In this document: one piece after another, positions 1-7,225 of the stretch
Layout of the letters: every line of letters starts with the position of its first letter
Numbering within the stretch: position 1 is the first letter of the stretch
Origin: JBAWAP01 sp049589355
GTDB lineage: Bacteria > Chloroflexota > Anaerolineae > VGOG01
Length of the DNA: 13,132 bases
Assembly (NCBI GenBank): GCA_049589355.1
Contig: JBAWAP010000017.1
Coordinates: 1-13,132, forward strand
Direction: 5' to 3'
The notes under the pieces: model-generated
Databases searched by the model: none
The model's input: the letters and a program-made list of their open reading frames with translations, nothing else
What the model was told of the DNA's origin: nothing
Position numbers and translations under genes: made by a program

Positions 1-1
1 G

Positions 2-1420
2 CTAGAAGGTGAAGCTGAAAGCGAGCTGGCAGTCCTACCCCTGACTGGCCCCGAACTAACTAGCGATCCGGTGAGGATGTACTTGAGGGAGATTGGTAGA
101 GTGCCTTTACTCGACGCCAATCAGGAGATGCGATTGGCCATTAAGATGACGGCTGAGGATTACCTAGGGATGATCCAGGAGAGGCTGGCCGAGAAGTTGA
201 AGCGAACTCCGATGGGGTCCGAGGTGATGGCCGAGGTGTTTAGGTCCCTGACCAAAGACTGGAAAGTGGTGCAAAAGGTCTGCCGAGATCTTTCGATAGC
301 ACCGCCGGACATGCTATCCATGATTGAAGAGGCCAAATCCCTACGCAACGGCCCCGCCGGGGATCAGAAACCCTACCTGCATCCCTTTATCGATTGGAGG
401 GAGCAGGAAGGTAACGGGAAATGGGATGAGCTTACAGGCAAGCTGTTTGACATCTGTACAGGATTATACCTCATGCCCGATGAAAGTTTGCAGTTTCTAG
501 GAGACTACTATGAGCAAAACAAGCGATTTCCGTCGCTTAAGGCTTTCATAAAGGGGTTGGGGGGCGAGGATTGCCTGGACAAGGAGATATCGGAGGTTCG
601 CAGGCGTTCTGTGGAGGCTAAACAAGCGCTGACCAGGGCCAACTTGCGTTTAGTGGTCAGTGTGGCGAAGAAATATATGGGGCGTGGCATATTCATCTTA
701 GATCTCATCCAAGAGGGCAACCTAGGTCTGCTTAAAGCAGTGGACAGATTCGATCATACCAAGGGATACAAATTCAGCACCTATGCAACCTGGTGGATTC
801 GACAGGCCATTAGCCGAGCCATCGCCGACCAGGCGCGCACCATCCGCATCCCGGTGCACGTGGTGGATATCGTAAACCGGACATCACGGGTTTCACATCA
901 TCTTACTCAGGAATTGGGGCGGGAGCCTACTTTCGAGGAAATCGCCCTGGAGATGGATCTGCTACCCGATCAGGAAAAGCAAGCCATTGAGGAAACCTGG
1001 GCGGCAGGCGAGCACCTTGACCCGGCTCTCCAGCGGAGGTTGCGGCGGGCGGCGGGCGAGGTCAGGCGCATCCTCCGGCTGGCTAAGGAGCCCATGTCGT
1101 TGGAGATGCCCGTGGGCTCGGAAAGCGACAGTTCCTTGGGCGATTTCCTCGAGGACGAGAACGTCCCTGGCCCCGTGGATACCACCTCGCGTCACTTATT
1201 GAAGGAACAGATAGAGGACATCCTCGATCAGTTGACGGATCGGGAACGCGAGGTGCTGGAGAAGCGCTTTGGCCTGAGGGATGGGGAGAGTCGCAGCTTG
1301 GAGGAGGTGGGCGAGTCCCTTGGAGTGACGAGGGAGCGCGTCCGCCAGATCGAGGCCAAGGCCTTGAGAAAACTCCGTCACCCCATGCGTAGCCGCCATT
1401 TGAAGGACTATTTGGTGTAA
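2..1420 (+). CDS. sigA: RNA polymerase sigma factor, SigA/RpoD family (5' partial)
   Basis: Sigma-70 family factor that directs RNA polymerase to -35/-10 promoters. The reading frame is open to the left edge, and the region 1.2 signature DPVRMYLREIGR begins at base 65, ahead of the GTG at 71, so the true start is outside the window. Counting residues from the GTG at 71: region 2 spans about 188-262 and includes GYKFSTYATWWIRQAI (core binding and -10 recognition). Region 3 follows from about 264. Region 4 spans about 384-449 with the helix-turn-helix GVTRERVRQIEAKALRKLR. About 160 residues separate regions 1.2 and 2.1, and region 3 holds roughly 30 extra residues (about 298-328) compared with the usual SigA layout. 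It could be the housekeeping factor or one of several SigA paralogues. The family is certain; the paralogue is not. Confidence 0.95.
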   Translation, partial: LEGEAESELAVLPLTGPELTSDPVRMYLREIGRVPLLDANQEMRLAIKMTAEDYLGMIQERLAEKLKRTPMGSEVMAEVFRSLTKDWKVVQKVCRDLSIAPPDMLSMIEEAKSLRNGPAGDQKPYLHPFIDWREQEGNGKWDELTGKLFDICTGLYLMPDESLQFLGDYYEQNKRFPSLKAFIKGLGGEDCLDKEISEVRRRSVEAKQALTRANLRLVVSVAKKYMGRGIFILDLIQEGNLGLLKAVDRFDHTKGYKFSTYATWWIRQAISRAIADQARTIRIPVHVVDIVNRTSRVSHHLTQELGREPTFEEIALEMDLLPDQEKQAIEETWAAGEHLDPALQRRLRRAAGEVRRILRLAKEPMSLEMPVGSESDSSLGDFLEDENVPGPVDTTSRHLLKEQIEDILDQLTDREREVLEKRFGLRDGESRSLEEVGESLGVTRERVRQIEAKALRKLRHPMRSRHLKDYLV

Positions 1421-1424
1421 GGGT

Positions 1425-1453
1425 TTGACTAATCGGGCCAAGGTGTGTATAAT
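1425..1453 (+). promoter_or_regulatory. Sigma-70 promoter of tRNA-Asn
   Basis: TTGACT (1425-1430), a 17-nt spacer, then a perfect TATAAT (1448-1453). Transcription would begin near 1460, a few bases before the mature tRNA. The box lies immediately after the stop codon of the sigma factor gene. This is one of the clearest promoters in the window. Confidence 0.85.
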
Positions 1454-1465
1454 AAAAGCTAACGA

Positions 1466-1541
1466 TCCTCGGTAGCTCAATTGGCAGAGCGACCGGCTGT
1501 TAACCGGTTGGTTGTAGGTTCAAGTCCTGCCCGAGGAGCCA
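1466..1541 (+). tRNA. tRNA-Asn (anticodon GTT), CCA encoded
   Basis: A full cloverleaf can be folded. The acceptor TCCTCGG (1466-1472) pairs with CCGAGGA (1531-1537); the discriminator is G and the genome encodes CCA. The D arm is at 1475-1490. The anticodon stem ACCGG/CCGGT closes a 7-nt loop with GTT at 1499-1501. The T arm GTAGG/CCTGC closes TTCAAGT. The gene has its own promoter and terminator, so it is a single-tRNA unit. Confidence 0.97.
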
Positions 1542-1545
1542 TGTG

Positions 1546-1574
1546 GAGCGGGAAAAAGTTCCCGCTCTTTGTTT
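1546..1574 (+). terminator. Intrinsic terminator after tRNA-Asn
   Basis: A 9-bp perfect stem, GAGCGGGAA (1546-1554) with TTCCCGCTC (1559-1567), closes an AAAG tetraloop and is followed by TTTGTTT. It ends tRNA transcription just ahead of the ribosome binding site of the next gene. Confidence 0.8.
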
Positions 1575-1590
1575 GCCAAAGGAGAAGCTC

Positions 1591-2670
1591 ATGTCCATCT
1601 TGTTTGAACCTGGTACTATCGCTGGCCTTGAGTTGAGGAACCGCCTGGTTCGCTCCGCCACTGCCGAGAAAATGTGTGACCAAGACGGTCGGCCTGAGCA
1701 AGCCATGATAGAGCTCTACACCGAACTGGCCCGAGGTGGAGTGGGACTGATTATCACCGGCCACGCCTTTGTCCACGGGAGCGGCAAGGCTCATCTATCT
1801 ATGCTGGCCGTCCACCGAGATGACCTCATCCCCTCGCTGCAAGCTCTGAGTGAGGTCGTGCATCAGGAGGGCGGCAAGGTGGTTATGCAGATCAACCACG
1901 CCGGCCGCCAGACGTCGGAGGAGGTGATCAGACAGACGCCAGTGGCTCCCTCGCCGGTGCCTCAGGTGAAAGGAGGCCCTCGCCTCCACGAATTGACGGA
2001 GGCGGAAATCGAAGAACTGGTTTTTGCCTTCGGTAGGGCCGCTGGCCGTGCGAAGGAGGCGGGGTTCGATGGTGTCCAATTGCATGGGGCGCATGGCTAT
2101 CTGATCAACCAGTTTTGCTCGCCAGCTAGCAACTGGCGCCGCGATCGGTGGGGTGGCAGCAGCGCCCGGCGGCTGCGATTCCTGGAGGAAGTGGCGGCAG
2201 CGGTGCGAGACGAGGTAGGAGACGATTACCCGCTGCTAATCAAGCTGGGCATCCAGGACTCCGTACGGGATGGCCTGACCTTAGACGACGGAGTCGAAAT
2301 AGTACGCCACCTGGCCGATTGGGGCATTGATGCCGTGGAGATCAGTTGTGGGATCGGTGGGACCAGCAGCCGAAAGGACATCCTGAGGCCCGAGGATGAA
2401 GCCTACTTCCTGCCTCAGGCCAGGCGGGCGCGGGAGGCGACCGACCTGCCGCTCATCCTGGTAGGCGGGATGAGATCGCTGGAGGTCATAGAGAGCATCC
2501 TTGAGGAAGGTACCGCTGACTTTATCTCTATGTCTCGGCCTCTGATCCGGGAACCCGATCTGCCCAATCAGTGGCGGGAGGATCGCACCGAACCCGCCGC
2601 CTGCATCTCCTGCAACAATTGCTGGCCTGGGCCGGGAGAATACGGCATCGCCTGCCGTGCTCCCCAATAG
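1591..2670 (+). CDS. NADH:flavin oxidoreductase, Old Yellow Enzyme family
   Basis: FMN-dependent oxidoreductase of the Old Yellow Enzyme / 2,4-dienoyl-CoA reductase N-domain type, 359 aa, a (beta/alpha)8 barrel expected in the cytoplasm. It starts LFEPGTIAGLELRNRLVRS, the usual N-terminus of this family. HGAHGYL is at residues 165-171, followed by QFCSPASNWRRDRWGG, which matches the conserved substrate/FMN pocket segment. A C-terminal cysteine group (Cys338, 341, 344, 355) resembles the iron-sulfur ligands of dienoyl-CoA reductases, but the spacing is C-x2-C-x2-C-x10-C rather than the C-x2-C-x3-C-x11-C I expect, so a cluster is uncertain. The protein lacks the second, NAD(P)H/FAD half of the long enzymes. 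I chose the ATG at 1591 because AAAGGAG lies just upstream; the frame extends back to 1543, directly behind the tRNA. The substrate cannot be predicted. Confidence 0.9.
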   Translation: MSILFEPGTIAGLELRNRLVRSATAEKMCDQDGRPEQAMIELYTELARGGVGLIITGHAFVHGSGKAHLSMLAVHRDDLIPSLQALSEVVHQEGGKVVMQINHAGRQTSEEVIRQTPVAPSPVPQVKGGPRLHELTEAEIEELVFAFGRAAGRAKEAGFDGVQLHGAHGYLINQFCSPASNWRRDRWGGSSARRLRFLEEVAAAVRDEVGDDYPLLIKLGIQDSVRDGLTLDDGVEIVRHLADWGIDAVEISCGIGGTSSRKDILRPEDEAYFLPQARRAREATDLPLILVGGMRSLEVIESILEEGTADFISMSRPLIREPDLPNQWREDRTEPAACISCNNCWPGPGEYGIACRAPQ

Positions 2671-2683
2671 GATTTCCGGTTTG

Positions 2684-2738
2684 CGATTTTCGATCTCCGA
2701 TTTCTGAATCGAAAATCGGCAATCGGCAATCGAAAATC
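2684..2738. repeat. Short palindromic/tandem intergenic repeat (ATCGAAAATC)
   Basis: CGATTTTCGAT (2684-2694) pairs with ATCGAAAATCG (2708-2718). A second ATCGAAAATC is at 2729-2738, and AATCGGC is repeated in tandem at 2714-2727. It fills the gap between the oxidoreductase stop and maf. It looks like a dispersed repeat remnant; a role as terminator is possible but there is no T-tract. Confidence 0.6.
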
Positions 2739-2786
2739 AAGAGGGCTCGGTCATGGAGACCTCCGGCCATCACAAGTGGAGGTAGG

Positions 2787-3497
2787 TTGATAACGGAGCG
2801 ATTGATTTTGGCCTCGGCCTCGCCGCGACGGCGGAAACTCTTCTCCCTCTTGGAGGTACCTTTCGTGACAGCGGCGGCCTATGTGGACGAGGAGAGCGAA
2901 GAGGGAGAGAGCCCTCAGGACATGGTCTGCCGCCTGAGCTTGGCCAAGGCCAAGGCGGTGGCTCTCTCCTACCCTGAGGGACTGATCGTCGCCGCCGACA
3001 CCATCGTCGTCCTCAATGGTGAGACGCTGGGCAAGCCAGCAGATGAAGCTGAGGCTGTAGCCATGCTGCGGCGCTTGCGGGGGCGGAAGCACAACGTTCT
3101 CAGTGGAGTGACAGTCTATCATCCAGCGCCCCCCCTCTCTCCCCCCCAAGGTTGGGGGGGCTGGGGGGGGCGTGCCATCACAGAGCTAGCCGAGAGCGCC
3201 GTCTGGATGAGGGCCTACGCCGACGAGGAAATGGCTCACTACGCAGCCAGTGGCGATCCCCTGGACAAGGCCGGAGCCTATGCCATCCAGCACCGGAACT
3301 TCAGCCCCGTGGAGCGTATTGAGGGCTGTTACACCAGCGTTATGGGCCTACCCCTTTGTCACTTGGCCAGGGCTTTAGCCCAACTCGGGATGATGTTGCC
3401 GGTGGATGTACCGCAGGCCTGCCAAGCCTTCACTGGCCATCGTTGTCTCGTAGCCGAGGAGATTTTGCAGGACTCAGCAGGACGCAGATTCCCGTAG
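2787..3497 (+). CDS. maf: Maf-family nucleoside triphosphate pyrophosphatase
   Basis: Maf/YhdE-type pyrophosphatase that hydrolyses NTPs such as dTTP/UTP or modified nucleotides to monophosphates (house-cleaning), 236 aa, cytoplasmic. Visible family motifs are the N-terminal LILASASPRRRKL (7-18) with the S-x-x-R phosphate-binding element, the AADTIVV segment with the likely catalytic Asp71, LGKPAD (81-86), LSGVTV (105-110) and DPLDKAGAYAIQ (157-168). I start it at the TTG at 2787: GGAGG lies immediately upstream and translation enters the motif two to eight residues later, whereas the upstream reading frame runs through the intergenic repeat. Between LSGVTV and ELAES about 16 residues (114-129, Pro/Gly/Trp-rich) are encoded by a G/C-run palindrome not expected in the family. 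The C-terminal tail PVDVPQACQAFTGHRC is longer than in the minimal enzyme. Confidence 0.9.
   Translation: MITERLILASASPRRRKLFSLLEVPFVTAAAYVDEESEEGESPQDMVCRLSLAKAKAVALSYPEGLIVAADTIVVLNGETLGKPADEAEAVAMLRRLRGRKHNVLSGVTVYHPAPPLSPPQGWGGWGGRAITELAESAVWMRAYADEEMAHYAASGDPLDKAGAYAIQHRNFSPVERIEGCYTSVMGLPLCHLARALAQLGMMLPVDVPQACQAFTGHRCLVAEEILQDSAGRRFP
3127..3172. repeat. In-frame C-run/G-run palindrome inside maf
   Basis: The left arm has two C7 runs separated by TCTCT and ends CCAAG. The right arm begins GTTGG and has G7 and G8 runs separated by CT. The arms are near-perfect complements and could form a long hairpin. The reading frame stays open through it, coding for residues 114-129 of Maf. The homopolymer runs are also places where sequencing or replication slippage could occur. 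Confidence 0.75.
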
Positions 3498-3537
3498 CGG
3501 CGTTTGGAGACAATTGTCGTTACAGATCTTAAATGGC

Positions 3538-3567
3538 GAGAGCCGCTGATCATGATCAGCGGCTCTC
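3538..3567. terminator. Perfect 30-bp palindrome between convergent genes
   Basis: GAGAGCCGCTGATCA (3538-3552) is followed directly by its exact reverse complement (3553-3567). It lies between the end of maf (+) and the end of the glycoside hydrolase gene (-), the usual place for a bidirectional terminator. There is only a weak T-tract (TTGC) on the + side, so termination is an inference. Confidence 0.55.
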
Positions 3568-3590
3568 TTGCATCTGAGCATACAACCCGT

Positions 3591-3669
3591 GTCATTGCGA
3601 GGGCGCGTAGCGCTCGAAGCAATCCCCTACGGGCGTAGGAGATTGCTTCGCCTTCGGCTCGCAACGACA
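3591..3669. repeat. REP-like palindromic repeat (GTCATTGCGAG type)
   Basis: The outer arms GTCATTGCGAG (3591-3601) and CTCGCAACGAC (3659-3669) pair with one mismatch. The inner arms CGAAGCAATC (3614-3623) and GATTGCTTCG (3641-3650) pair exactly. From general knowledge, palindromes with these GTCATTGCGAG/CGAAGCAATC blocks are widespread intergenic repeats in several phyla. It carries no gene and ends 13 nt before the stop codon of the minus-strand gene. Confidence 0.75.
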
Positions 3670-3682
3670 GGAGGGTTTGGCA

Positions 3683-5977
3683 TCATCTCCAAGGCATAGG
3701 GGGGACATCGCTGGGCCAGGAGTAAGGCCCGTTTCGGAAGTCATCCCAGTAATCCCGCTCGTTGATCAGGCTATAGGAGAAGATAGCCTGGCCGTCCGCG
3801 CCGGCCTCTCGTGCTAAGCTGATGCTTCTGGCGATGTCGGAGAAGTCATCGTAATGGGCCAGGGAAGGCGAGGTTCCGGCGTAAATCCCGGCCAGCGCAA
3901 ACCGGCCATTGTCCGCAGCCACGAAGTCACGGATGAGGGTGTCAAACTGAAGGGCATAGTCATCGGACTCTTCGCCTGCCAAAGAGAGCAAGTTGGCATA
4001 GAGCATAGGAACGATGCCATCAATTAGCTCTTCTCCCATCCAGCCCTGGGAATCCTGATAATAGCCATCGTAACCGTCGTTGGTGATCCAATCCCAGTAA
4101 TCCCGATAGATAGGCCACACCGCTGCAGTCAGCGTCACATCCTGATGGGTAAGGACGACTTGTTCGTAGATTTGGCTCACTAAGTCCGTTACCTGTGCCC
4201 GTTGCCAGTCTTCCCAAGTAAGATCTGGATCTACAATCTGAGCCTCGGCGAAGCGAGCTTCACTGATGGGGTCATGGGAGAATTCAGGGCCGGCGTAGCG
4301 GATGAGATCCAGATGCAGGCCGTCTACACCGTAATTGGCCACAATATCCTCACAGACGTGTACGATGCGTTCGGACACAGCCGTATGGCCAGGGCTGGCC
4401 CAGAGGTATTCTTTGTTCAGTCGCATAGGCTGGCCTTGATCGTTCCACTGCACCCAGTTGTCACCATAGAGCTCGTTGAAGAGGTTGTACATGTGCTCAG
4501 GGGTTATGGAGGGCGGGGAGCTCTCGCCCAGCCAAGCAGGGTAGACGTTGACCCAGGCGTGTAGCTCCAGGCCAGCGATGTGGGCCAACTCCACTGCGGT
4601 GGCCAAAGGGTCCCAGCCGGGATCTTGACCTAAGGTGCCCGCTAGCCTCGCCGCCCAGGGCTCGTAGTTGGAATGGTAGTAGGCATCGGCCACGCCGCGT
4701 ACCTGGAAGAGAATGATGTTGAAATTGGCGTAGGCGGCTCGGTCTACAATTTCTTTAACGTCCTCTGAATCCGAGTAATCCCAGCGGGTCACCCAGAGAG
4801 CCCGAGCTTCCGGCGGGGAAGTATAGTGTTTCATGATCAGCGGCAAATAGAAATAGTAAATCGAGGGGGTCGTAGTTGGTGTAGGCGTCCAAGTGGAGGG
4901 TGTGGGCGTAGGAGTTGGAGTGATTATCGGGCAGCATATCTGTACCGACACATCATCCAGGTACATAGCCGTCTTGAGATTGCCCACCCCGTCGTTGTAG
5001 ACATTGAAGTAGAGTATGATCGTCTGCCCCTTGTAGGGCGTCAGATCAAACGTATGCTGCGTCCAGGTTTGGCTGTCAGAGCAGACTTTCAGCATCGCCC
5101 AGTCTAGTATAAAACTCAAAGTAGGGTCATAGACAATCGCTCCTTGCCAATCGTGCTCGATGGTATGCTGAGAGAGGGGATAGTACCAAAACGACAGCGT
5201 AGCACTCACTGCGTTTTCGGGAATAGCCACCTCCTGATAGATGGAGGAATAGCTTGGGTAATCACTCTGGTCGGTGATCCCCAGGCGCATAGACCGTAAG
5301 CCCGACCGAACTACAGCCGTGGAGTAGTCCGCTGGGCGTGGGGTGTTCCTGATGGTCCAGTACTCTGTCATTTCAAAACCAGGGTTGCGAATCAGATCTT
5401 GGCAAGAAATTTCTGGAGTGCTGGTTGGGGTGGGTGTATTTGTTGGAGTGGGCGTGGAAGTGGCCGTAAGCGTCGCAGTTGATGTCGGCGTAGATGTGCT
5501 GGTTGGTGTTTCCGTAGGCGTGCTCGTCGGCGTCGTGGTCGCTGTGGTCGTTACAGTTGATGTCGGCGTGACGGTGTAAGTTGGCGTCTGCGTAGGGGTG
5601 CTCGTCGGCGTTCTGGTGGCTGTGGCCGTGGCCGTTGATGTTGGCGTGGAGGTGCTAGTTGGTGTTTCTGTAGGCGTGCTCGTCGGCGTCATCGTGGCCG
5701 TAGGCGTTGCAGTTGATATTGGCGTGGAGGTGCTGGTTGGTGTTTTCGTAGGCGTGCTCGTCGGTGTCGCGGTGGGCGTACCCGTGGTTATTCGCGTGAT
5801 GGTGCTTATCCATGTCTCCCACGTTGCTGTGGACATGTTTGCTGGCGCAGCAGGGGGGCATCCCATGCTCACACCTGCATCCCTGGCCTCAAGAGGTGCA
5901 GCCTCAACATTGGTTGACAATAGAGAGAGGAATATCGCCACCAGCACGAGTTTCACGATGGCTTTGTTTTTTCTCAT
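3683..5977 (-). CDS. Secreted multidomain glycoside hydrolase-like protein (GHL10/DUF187) with Pro/Thr repeats
   Basis: Exported protein of 764 aa. Residues 1-27 form a signal peptide (KNK, hydrophobic core, VEA cleavage). Residues 66-188 are a Thr/Pro/Ser linker containing four exact-length 26-residue repeats (71-174). Residues about 190-348 look like a beta-sandwich, carbohydrate-binding-like module (RNPGFEM start, YLDDVSVQI end). A second Pro/Thr linker (353-371) leads to YYFYLPLIMKHY (375-386). Residues about 390-745 are a GHL10/DUF187 barrel: RALWVTRWDY, HAWVNVYPAW and VDGLHLDLIRY with acidic residues in the expected active-site strand. It probably cleaves an extracellular or cell-wall polysaccharide; the substrate is unknown. 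The ATG at 5977 sits 5 nt after AGGAGG, better spaced than the GTG three bases upstream. It follows the cysteine synthase-like gene by 27 nt and may be co-transcribed. Confidence 0.85.
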   Translation of the reverse strand: MRKNKAIVKLVLVAIFLSLLSTNVEAAPLEARDAGVSMGCPPAAPANMSTATWETWISTITRITTGTPTATPTSTPTKTPTSTSTPISTATPTATMTPTSTPTETPTSTSTPTSTATATATRTPTSTPTQTPTYTVTPTSTVTTTATTTPTSTPTETPTSTSTPTSTATLTATSTPTPTNTPTPTSTPEISCQDLIRNPGFEMTEYWTIRNTPRPADYSTAVVRSGLRSMRLGITDQSDYPSYSSIYQEVAIPENAVSATLSFWYYPLSQHTIEHDWQGAIVYDPTLSFILDWAMLKVCSDSQTWTQHTFDLTPYKGQTIILYFNVYNDGVGNLKTAMYLDDVSVQICCPIITPTPTPTPSTWTPTPTTTPSIYYFYLPLIMKHYTSPPEARALWVTRWDYSDSEDVKEIVDRAAYANFNIILFQVRGVADAYYHSNYEPWAARLAGTLGQDPGWDPLATAVELAHIAGLELHAWVNVYPAWLGESSPPSITPEHMYNLFNELYGDNWVQWNDQGQPMRLNKEYLWASPGHTAVSERIVHVCEDIVANYGVDGLHLDLIRYAGPEFSHDPISEARFAEAQIVDPDLTWEDWQRAQVTDLVSQIYEQVVLTHQDVTLTAAVWPIYRDYWDWITNDGYDGYYQDSQGWMGEELIDGIVPMLYANLLSLAGEESDDYALQFDTLIRDFVAADNGRFALAGIYAGTSPSLAHYDDFSDIARSISLAREAGADGQAIFSYSLINERDYWDDFRNGPYSWPSDVPPMPWR
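5456..5767 (-). repeat. Four tandem 78-bp repeats coding the Pro/Thr linker
   Basis: The units at 5690-5767, 5612-5689, 5534-5611 and 5456-5533 each code 26 residues beginning TPTSTPT and then (K/E/Q/E)TPT. The third unit is the most divergent. The region is flexible, likely surface-exposed, and copy number could vary by recombination. Confidence 0.85.
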
Positions 5978-6004
5978 CACGGCCTCCTTAGAGGCAATCT
6001 CTGC

Positions 6005-7051
6005 CTACTCGATGATGACCCAGCCAGCTTGGTACTTGTCCAACTGCTCCTTGGTATAATCATCCATGGGGTGCTCCCGCTCTGGGATCTCGATCTCCTT
6101 CTTCACCCCACAGAGCTCGGTGGAGAAGTAGCGTTGGCCGGTGTCGTTGATCATGGTGACGATGACCCCCGCCTCGGGATAGCGCCGGGCCACCTTCAGG
6201 GCTGCTGCTACGTTGCTGCCGGAAGAGATACCGCAAAAGATACCTTCCTCGAGGGCCAGCCTTTTGCCCATCTCGATGGCCTCATTTGAGGTGGTGAGAA
6301 TGATGCCGTCGAGGATGGAGAGGTCCAGATTATAGGGCACGAAACCGTCGCCGATGCCCTCGATCCTGTGGGAGCCCCACTCCCGCCTGGCGAGCATGGG
6401 GGCCTCGGTTGGCTCCACCGCGAAGAGCTTAACCTCAGGTTTCATCTTCCTCAGGTAGCGGCCAATGCCGGTCAGCGTCCCACCGGTGCCCTGGGTGGCG
6501 AGGAAGATGTCTACCTCCCCTCTGGTCTGCTCCCAGATCTCGGGGCCCGTAGAGGCGAAATGGGCCACGACGTTGTCCGGGTTAGCAAATTGGTTCGGCT
6601 CCCAGTACTTCCCCGGCTCGGTGGCTTTGATCTCCCTGACCTTCTCCAGGCAGAGGTCAACGTCACTCTCTCCACCTGGTGTCTCGATGATCTGGGCCCC
6701 GTAGGCGCGCATGATCATCTTGCGCTCCTCGCTCATCCCGGCGGGCATGACGATGATTACCGGATAACCCAGCATCCCACCCATGAAGGCACAGGCGATA
6801 CCAGCGTTGCCGGTGGAGCTTTCGATGATGGTCATGCCCGGCTTCAGATCGCCGCGCTTGATGGCCTCGGTGATCATACGGTAGTAGATACGATCCTTCA
6901 AGCTGCCGGTGGGGGTGAAATACTCGATCTTGCCCATGATCTGGGGTTTCACCCCTTTGGTGACGTTGTTGAGCCTCACCAGCGGCGTGCGGCCGATAGC
7001 CTCGAGCATGTTTCCCGCTACATCTCTATTGGCGTCCCATCTGATGCTCAC
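6005..7051 (-). CDS. PLP-dependent cysteine synthase / cystathionine beta-synthase family enzyme
   Basis: Fold-type II PLP enzyme, 348 aa, of the O-acetylserine sulfhydrylase family (forms cysteine from an activated serine and a sulfur donor, or a related beta-replacement). Evidence: N-terminal IGRTPLVRLNNV (19-30); PTGSLKDR with the PLP lysine at 52; the substrate-binding loop STGNAGIA (79-86); the phosphate-binding loop GTGGTLTG (188-195); GISSGSN (274-280); and DTGQRYFST (303-311). Length fits a CysK/CysM-type protein with no C-terminal CBS domains. The GTG start has AGGAGG 7 nt upstream. CysK, CysM and cystathionine synthase roles cannot be told apart from sequence alone. It lies 27 nt upstream of the secreted hydrolase and 174 nt downstream of the kinase pair, with no obvious functional link to either. 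Confidence 0.9.
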   Translation of the reverse strand: MSIRWDANRDVAGNMLEAIGRTPLVRLNNVTKGVKPQIMGKIEYFTPTGSLKDRIYYRMITEAIKRGDLKPGMTIIESSTGNAGIACAFMGGMLGYPVIIVMPAGMSEERKMIMRAYGAQIIETPGGESDVDLCLEKVREIKATEPGKYWEPNQFANPDNVVAHFASTGPEIWEQTRGEVDIFLATQGTGGTLTGIGRYLRKMKPEVKLFAVEPTEAPMLARREWGSHRIEGIGDGFVPYNLDLSILDGIILTTSNEAIEMGKRLALEEGIFCGISSGSNVAAALKVARRYPEAGVIVTMINDTGQRYFSTELCGVKKEIEIPEREHPMDDYTKEQLDKYQAGWVIIE

Positions 7052-7101
7052 TTCTTTGCCTCCTAGATCTCGTTTTATTCTTTGCTACCGGACACTCTGA
7101 G

Positions 7102-7198
7102 AGAAACCAGGTTTTTCTCCTACTCGAATGAATGAGCCCTTGCTTTTGGGACCTCGCAATGCGAAAAGTCACATTCTTCAGCCAAAAACCTGGTTTCT
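7102..7198. repeat. 15-bp inverted repeat pair (AGAAACCAGGTTTTT)
   Basis: AGAAACCAGGTTTTT (7102-7116) and its exact reverse complement (7184-7198) flank a 67-bp AT-moderate spacer in the gap between the kinase and cysteine synthase-like genes. Each arm is itself nearly palindromic. I see no gene in this gap. It resembles a small dispersed, non-coding repeat. Confidence 0.65.
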
Positions 7199-7225
7199 GG
7201 CCTCTGTCGAATCCGCTGTTCGCCT

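Noticed and set aside
1543..1590. Upstream extension of the oxidoreductase to the GTG at 1543
   Set aside because: It would read through the tRNA terminator hairpin, while AAAGGAG sits correctly for the ATG at 1591.
3591..3669. CRISPR repeat or small RNA gene
   Set aside because: A single palindromic unit without regularly spaced copies, and no promoter or T-tract.
5343..6059. Plus-strand open frames rich in Val-Gly repeats
   Set aside because: They are the antisense of the Thr/Pro repeat and signal-peptide region of the secreted hydrolase; the low-complexity repeat keeps several frames open. They have no ribosome sites and no known domain.
6368..7066. Plus-strand open frame of 232 codons
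   Set aside because: It is antisense to the cysteine synthase-like gene, whose catalytic motifs are intact; the opposing frame shows no domain.
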